Positions 5,458-8,320 of a stretch of 8,320 nucleotides of DNA are shown here, in pieces. The position numbers and the translations under genes were made by a program. Below the pieces are notes generated by a model that saw only the letters and a program-made list of their open reading frames with translations, was not told the origin of the DNA and did not search any database. Each line of letters starts with the position of its first letter. Positions within the stretch are counted from its first letter, which is position 1. Source of the stretch: Hadesarchaea archaeon (GTDB taxonomy: Archaea; Hadarchaeota; Hadarchaeia; Hadarchaeales; WYZ-LMO6); contig QNVD01000243.1 of assembly GCA_004347925.1 (NCBI GenBank), positions 1 through 8,320 on the forward strand. Direction: 5' to 3'.

Positions 5458-6410
5458 CTTATCGCCTCCGGCCATATTCTCTGGTGGGAGGACCGGCTCA
5501 CGGTGAGGCCGATGTGGCCCTTGTCCGACAGCAGCATCTTCTTGTCCCTGGAGGGTATGGCCTCGAAGAAGGGGATGACGCAGTCGGGGGGGGTGATGTG
5601 GTCCTTGGAGGCCGCGAGGACGAGGACGGGCATCCTTATGTTGCCCAGATCCACCCTCCTTCCCTTCGCCGTGAACTCCCCCCGCACTATCTCGTTCCTG
5701 TGGTACCACCTGGTGATGTACTCCTCGAAGACCTTCCCCGGAACGGCGGGGGAGTCGAAGATCCAGTGGTCCATGTAGAAGAAGTCCTTGACGCTCTTCT
5801 CATCCCCCAGGCTGTCCAGCAGCGCCTGGTACTTCCCCACCACCAGCCTCACGGGATCGACCAGGAGGAAGGCCAGGTTCAGGAAGTCCCCGGTGGCGTT
5901 GAAGAGGGCCCTGGAGACCTTGGCGGGGTCTATGCTCCTCGCCCAGAGGGCCAGGGTGTTCTGGGTGTCGAAGTTCACGGGGGGCGTCTGGATGACCAGG
6001 TTCCTCACCTTCTCGGGGAAGAGGGAGGAATAGACGACGGCCAGGGTGGTCCCCAGGCAGTAGCCCCAGAGGGTCAGGGACTCCACCCCCCTCTCCCTCC
6101 TGACCGTCTCAACGCAGGTCTCCAGGAAGTCCACGTAGTCGTCCAGCCTGAGATGGCGGTCGGCGAGGGTGGGGTAGCCCCAGTCCACCATCCAGACGTC
6201 CAGGCGGGCCTCCAGGAGCAGCCTTATCACGCTCACGGCCTCGTGCAGGTCCAGAACGGTGGGGCGGTTTATGAAGGCGTAGCTTATCAGCACCGGCGTC
6301 CGGTGCCCGACCTCCCCCCTGAACCTGTGCAGCTTGAACAGCCAGTCCTCGTAAACCGTCTCGTACGGGCAGCTGCCCGGCCTAAGCCCTTTAATCTTTT
6401 CCACGATCAC
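5433..6410 (-). CDS. phaC: Poly(3-hydroxyalkanoate) synthase catalytic subunit, class III (PhaC)
   Basis: 325-residue alpha/beta-hydrolase-fold polymerase that joins (R)-3-hydroxyacyl-CoA into PHA. Class III PhaC is about 355 residues and works with PhaE. The nucleophile lies in the lipase-like box WGYCLGT (Cys118). The acid is in AASKDHITPP (Asp270) and the base in DKGHIGL (His299). Other class hallmarks are VLISYAFINRPTVLDL near residue 40, VWMVDWGYP at about 72, and MDHWIFDSPAVPG near 213. The usual box is GxCxGG; here the last Gly is Thr121. The start is GTG at 6410, with GGAGG nine bases upstream. It overlaps the phaE stop by 20 bases, and its own 3' end overlaps phaJ. Confidence 0.93.
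   Translation of the reverse strand: MIVEKIKGLRPGSCPYETVYEDWLFKLHRFRGEVGHRTPVLISYAFINRPTVLDLHEAVSVIRLLLEARLDVWMVDWGYPTLADRHLRLDDYVDFLETCVETVRRERGVESLTLWGYCLGTTLAVVYSSLFPEKVRNLVIQTPPVNFDTQNTLALWARSIDPAKVSRALFNATGDFLNLAFLLVDPVRLVVGKYQALLDSLGDEKSVKDFFYMDHWIFDSPAVPGKVFEEYITRWYHRNEIVRGEFTAKGRRVDLGNIRMPVLVLAASKDHITPPDCVIPFFEAIPSRDKKMLLSDKGHIGLTVSRSSHQRIWPEAIRWVVERSD
5465..5469 (-). promoter_or_regulatory. Shine-Dalgarno site supporting the phaJ GTG start
   Basis: GGAGG on the minus strand within the phaC coding sequence, seven bases (CGATAAG) before the GTG at 5457. It is the best-spaced site near any possible phaJ start. A GAGAGGT just before the phaC stop could instead serve a CTG at 5436, which is less likely. 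Confidence 0.5.
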
Positions 6411-7317
6411 CCGATTCCGCCTCCAGCCGCGACACCCTCCTCTCCAGCTCGGCCACCCTCCTCTTGAGGTCCAGTATCCTCCTGAAGGCCTCGTCCTGCA
6501 TGGAGATGGTGGCGAAGGGGCTGACCGGGTTCGACTCCAGCATCTCCTCCAAGAACCTGCGGTAGAAGTAGATGTAGTCCATCATGTTCTCCATCATCGC
6601 CTTCTGGACCTCCAGGTACCGGGGGGACTTCAGCAGCGTGTCGAAGGCCCTGGCCTCGAACTCGGAGAAGGATGAGAAGAACTCCTGAGGGCTCTCCACC
6701 CTGCGCTGGTTGACCTCCGCCATGAATCCCTCCGCCGCCTCCACGTAGGTCCCCTTTATCAGCCTCTTGTACTCCCCGAAGGCCTCCGAGAACCTCTCCC
6801 AGTGCTCGACGGCCCTGTCCAGGTTCACGAGGACGGTCTTGGGGAGGAGGAAGGGGTACTCGGTGGGATAGCCCAGCTCCACCCCCCGGCCCTCTATCTT
6901 CTTCCTGTAGCTCCTTATGAACTCCCTCAGGATGTCGGCGCCGGAGGAGGGAAGGACCCTCCCCAGCATCAGCTCGTAGGTCAGCCTGAGGTGGTCGAAC
7001 CAGCTCCTCAGGAAGTCCCCGTAGGCCCTCAGGGTCTCGCTCTGGGCCTCCGCCAGCTCCAGGTCAAAGGCGAAGAAGAGGAACCTTAGCTGCTGGACCC
7101 CCCGGACGGCGACCTCCAGGGGACGGAAGAAGAAGCGGAAGAACTCCTGGAAGATCCCCTCGAAGTCCTCGTCGTAGGAGAGCTTCATCCCGGCCAGGTG
7201 CTTGGCGTGGAGGCGCTGGAGGCACTCCCTTATCCTGAGGTTCCTCAGCAGGAGCTCGAAGGACTCCTTCGGGGCCTCCCTGAAGAGCTCCAGCAGCTCG
7301 TCCCTAGACAGTGCCAT
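6391..7317 (-). CDS. phaE: Class III PHA synthase accessory subunit (PhaE-like)
   Basis: 308-residue, mostly helical protein with no membrane segment, matching the noncatalytic PhaE subunit that activates class III PhaC. The N-terminal half is rich in Phe/Leu helices (IFQEFFRFFFRPLEVAV, about 55-71). The PhaE-like landmark DTLLKSPRYLEVQKAMMENM, followed by MDYIYFYRRFLEEML, lies at about 226-260. The C-terminus has NPVSPFATISMQDEAFRRIL followed by a coiled coil LKRRVAELERRVSRLEAE (284-301), the position where PhaE contacts PhaC. The ATG at 7317 is about 24 bases from a TATA box, so the transcript may be leaderless. It is first in the phaE-phaC-phaJ operon, and its stop overlaps the phaC start. 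Confidence 0.85.
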   Translation of the reverse strand: MALSRDELLELFREAPKESFELLLRNLRIRECLQRLHAKHLAGMKLSYDEDFEGIFQEFFRFFFRPLEVAVRGVQQLRFLFFAFDLELAEAQSETLRAYGDFLRSWFDHLRLTYELMLGRVLPSSGADILREFIRSYRKKIEGRGVELGYPTEYPFLLPKTVLVNLDRAVEHWERFSEAFGEYKRLIKGTYVEAAEGFMAEVNQRRVESPQEFFSSFSEFEARAFDTLLKSPRYLEVQKAMMENMMDYIYFYRRFLEEMLESNPVSPFATISMQDEAFRRILDLKRRVAELERRVSRLEAESGDRGKD

Positions 7318-7336
7318 CTTCTTCTTTTCACTTCCC

Positions 7337-7346
7337 TATAAAAAAA
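7337..7346 (-). promoter_or_regulatory. TATA box for the phaE-phaC-phaJ operon
   Basis: The minus strand reads GGGTTTTTTTATAGGG. The T-rich TATA-like element is centred about 24 bases before the phaE ATG at 7317. At the usual archaeal spacing of about 26 bases, transcription would start at or beside the ATG, implying a leaderless message. Between them only GAAGTGAAAAGAAGAAG is present, with no clear Shine-Dalgarno site. The whole spacer 7318-7395 is a divergent promoter region. Confidence 0.6.
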
Positions 7347-7371
7347 CCCGACCCCCGCGCCCAACCAAATC

Positions 7372-7380
7372 CCATAAAAT
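7372..7380 (+). promoter_or_regulatory. Possible TATA box for the MoaD-like/AOR transcript
   Basis: CCATAAAAT on the plus strand in an A/T-richer island, centred about 20 bases before the ATG at 7396 and about 26 bases before an in-frame GTG at 7402. The spacing suggests leaderless transcription that may begin at the GTG. No Shine-Dalgarno site precedes either codon. Confidence 0.45.
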
Positions 7381-7395
7381 CCCAGGCTCCCAGAA

Positions 7396-7677
7396 ATGGG
7401 GGTGCCCAAGGTGAGGGTTAAGCCGGGTCTGGTCCTCACGGAGAGGATAGGGGAGACGGAGGTGGAGGGGAGAACGGTGGGGGAGGTCCTCAGGGAGTTC
7501 GAGGGGAGGTTCAGGAGGGAGCTGGAGGAGCTGGGGGCCCTGGGGGGCGACGGGAGGCTCCTCCCCTCCTTCATCCTCCTCCTCAACGGCAGGAACGTGA
7601 AGCTCCTGAGGGGGGAGGAGACCGAGGTGAGGGAGGGGGACCTCCTGATGATCCTGCCCCCCGCCGCGGGTGGTTGA
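7396..7677 (+). CDS. MoaD-family sulfur carrier paired with an AOR-type oxidoreductase
   Basis: 93-residue beta-grasp protein ending LMILPPAAGG, with the Gly-Gly tail needed for adenylation and thiocarboxylation. The order matches MoaD: the VRVKPGLVLTERIGETEVEG strand pair, the TVGEVLREFEGRFRREL helix, SFILLLNGRNVKLLRGEE, then EVREGDLLMILPP. MoaD donates sulfur to make the dithiolene of molybdopterin or tungstopterin. The AOR-like gene starts on the very next base after its TGA, so the carrier and its probable cofactor-using enzyme are co-translated. It is only loosely similar to the other two Gly-Gly proteins in the window. ATG at 7396 is assumed; GTG at 7402 is an alternative set by a nearby TATA-like element. 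Confidence 0.82.
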   Translation: MGVPKVRVKPGLVLTERIGETEVEGRTVGEVLREFEGRFRRELEELGALGGDGRLLPSFILLLNGRNVKLLRGEETEVREGDLLMILPPAAGG

Positions 7678-8320
7678 GTGGAGAACCGCGCGGCCTTCCT
7701 GGACGCGGGCAGGAGGGAGCTACGCCTCTCCGAGGTCAGGGAGCCGGACATCTTGGGGCCCGTGGACTGGGGCCTCCACTGCCACCTGAACCTCTACCGC
7801 AGCTACGCCCACCCCCCCTACGACGAGCACAACGTGCTCTGCCTGGGGATGGGGAAGCTGGCGGGGAGCTGCATACCCGGGACCCACCGCCTCACCCTTT
7901 GCTTCCGCTCCCCCCTCTGGGAGGGTTTCTTCTTCTCCACGATAGGGGGGGCGGCCTACGCCTTCCGCCACTTGGGGGGTGGACTACCTGACGCTGGAGG
8001 GAAAATCGGAGGAGCCCCTGGCGGTGGCCCTGAAGGGCACCCCCTCCGGGCTGGAGGCGAGGTTCAGGGAGATCCCCCGGGAGGAGCTGATGGGGATATA
8101 CAGGGGATACGGGGGGGAGGAGGGGGTCTACGCCCTGGAGAGGTTCCTGCTGGAGGAGTTCTCGGGATGGTACGAGGAGAGAGGGAGCCCGCTGGACCAC
8201 CGCGTGCTCTGCGTGGGGCCCGCCTCCCTCCACACCAACCTGGGGGGGATCTTCTCCTCCTCCGTGAAGGGGGGGAAGGCCGAGCCCGGGGCGGAGGACT
8301 GGGCGGCCCGGGGGGGACCG
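7678..8320 (+). CDS. Aldehyde:ferredoxin oxidoreductase-family protein, N-terminal part, with apparent frameshift; runs off window
   Basis: N-terminal third of an AOR-family tungsto/molybdo-bis-pterin enzyme (whole proteins are usually about 600 residues). After GTG at 7678, residues 50-100 read NVLCLGMGKLAGSCIPGTHR, then CFRSPLWEGFFFSTIGGAAY and FRHLG, the AOR N-domain that binds the pterin. The family-like sequence then continues in the next frame: VDYLTLEGKSEEPLAVALKG, later LCVGPASLHTNLGGIFSSSV, and EDWAARGG at the edge. The jump falls in a six-G run; five G would restore one frame. The original frame also stays open but becomes Gly/Pro-rich and unlike any family. The cluster-binding Cys residues expected near the middle and C-terminus lie outside the window. 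The aldehyde or other substrate is unknown. Confidence 0.78.
   Translation, partial: MENRAAFLDAGRRELRLSEVREPDILGPVDWGLHCHLNLYRSYAHPPYDEHNVLCLGMGKLAGSCIPGTHRLTLCFRSPLWEGFFFSTIGGAAYAFRHLGGGLPDAGGKIGGAPGGGPEGHPLRAGGEVQGDPPGGADGDIQGIRGGGGGLRPGEVPAGGVLGMVRGEREPAGPPRALRGARLPPHQPGGDLLLLREGGEGRARGGGLGGPGGT
7974..7979 (+). other. G6 run where the AOR-like reading frame shifts
   Basis: Six G between TT and TGGAC. With five G the codons would read TTG GGG GTG GAC (Leu-Gly-Val-Asp), exactly what AOR N-domains show before the YxxLEGK-like segment. One extra G is the simplest explanation: a homopolymer sequencing error or a genuine inactivating insertion. Confidence 0.75.

Noticed and set aside
5484..6467. 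327-codon plus-strand open frame opposite phaC
   Set aside because: It runs antisense to a well-supported PHA synthase with a full catalytic triad; its translation is Gly/Val/Gln-rich without family features.
7245..7751. 168-codon minus-strand open frame across the divergent promoter region
   Set aside because: It covers the MoaD-like gene in antisense, is Ser/Pro/Arg-rich, and would bury two TATA-like elements.
7974..7979. Programmed ribosomal frameshifting at the G6 run
   Set aside because: There is no recognisable slippery heptamer or stimulatory structure, and AOR enzymes are not known to use one; an indel is simpler.
7674..7991. TTG-initiated plus-strand frame at the start of the AOR-like gene
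   Set aside because: The frame starting GTG at 7678 carries the AOR family sequence; the TTG frame gives Pro/Leu/Gly-rich sequence without family matches.
1..8320. CRISPR array, tRNA, rRNA, insertion sequence or attachment site
   Set aside because: No spaced repeats, cloverleaf, rRNA core sequence, transposase or terminal inverted repeats were recognised on either strand.

Overview
The window is a stretch of a high-G+C archaeal genome. The domain is set by the minus-strand ribosomal genes: S4e, L19e and L32e occur in Archaea and Eukarya but not in bacteria, and S14 is the short zinc-binding type. Arginine is almost always AGG, coding strands are purine-rich, proteins are rich in Glu/Arg/Val, gene spacing is minimal, and TATA boxes lie close to start codons. 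This suggests a thermophile, but I cannot name the lineage with confidence. A deep lineage such as Hadarchaeota or a TACK group is only a guess.

Layout. Positions 4049 to 1 (minus strand) carry nine ribosomal protein genes in the conserved archaeal order S4e-L5-S14-S8-L6-L32e-L19e-L18-S5, with S5 cut by the window edge. Neighbours overlap by 3-4 bases or are 1-9 bases apart. L24, which normally precedes S4e, is absent; a divergent pair of MoaD/ThiS-type beta-grasp genes (4148-4628, plus strand) sits there instead.

Positions 4681-7317 hold a compact polyhydroxyalkanoate (PHA) locus. A minus-strand operon reads phaE-phaC-phaJ (class III PHA synthase subunits plus an R-specific enoyl-CoA hydratase). 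A small helical, phasin-like protein is encoded convergently on the plus strand under its own TATA box. PhaJ would supply (R)-3-hydroxyacyl-CoA, PhaC/PhaE would polymerise it, and the small protein may coat the granule.

Positions 7396-8320 (plus strand) hold a third MoaD-like gene directly abutting an aldehyde:ferredoxin oxidoreductase (AOR)-family gene. That gene runs off the window and carries an apparent one-base insertion in a G run near 7974-7979. The pairing of a molybdopterin-type sulfur carrier with a tungsto/molybdopterin enzyme makes functional sense.

No tRNA, rRNA, CRISPR array, insertion sequence or long repeat was seen. The main points of interest are the archaeal class III PHA locus, the three ubiquitin-like/sulfur-carrier genes, the broken S10/spc-type ribosomal cluster, and the AOR frameshift.
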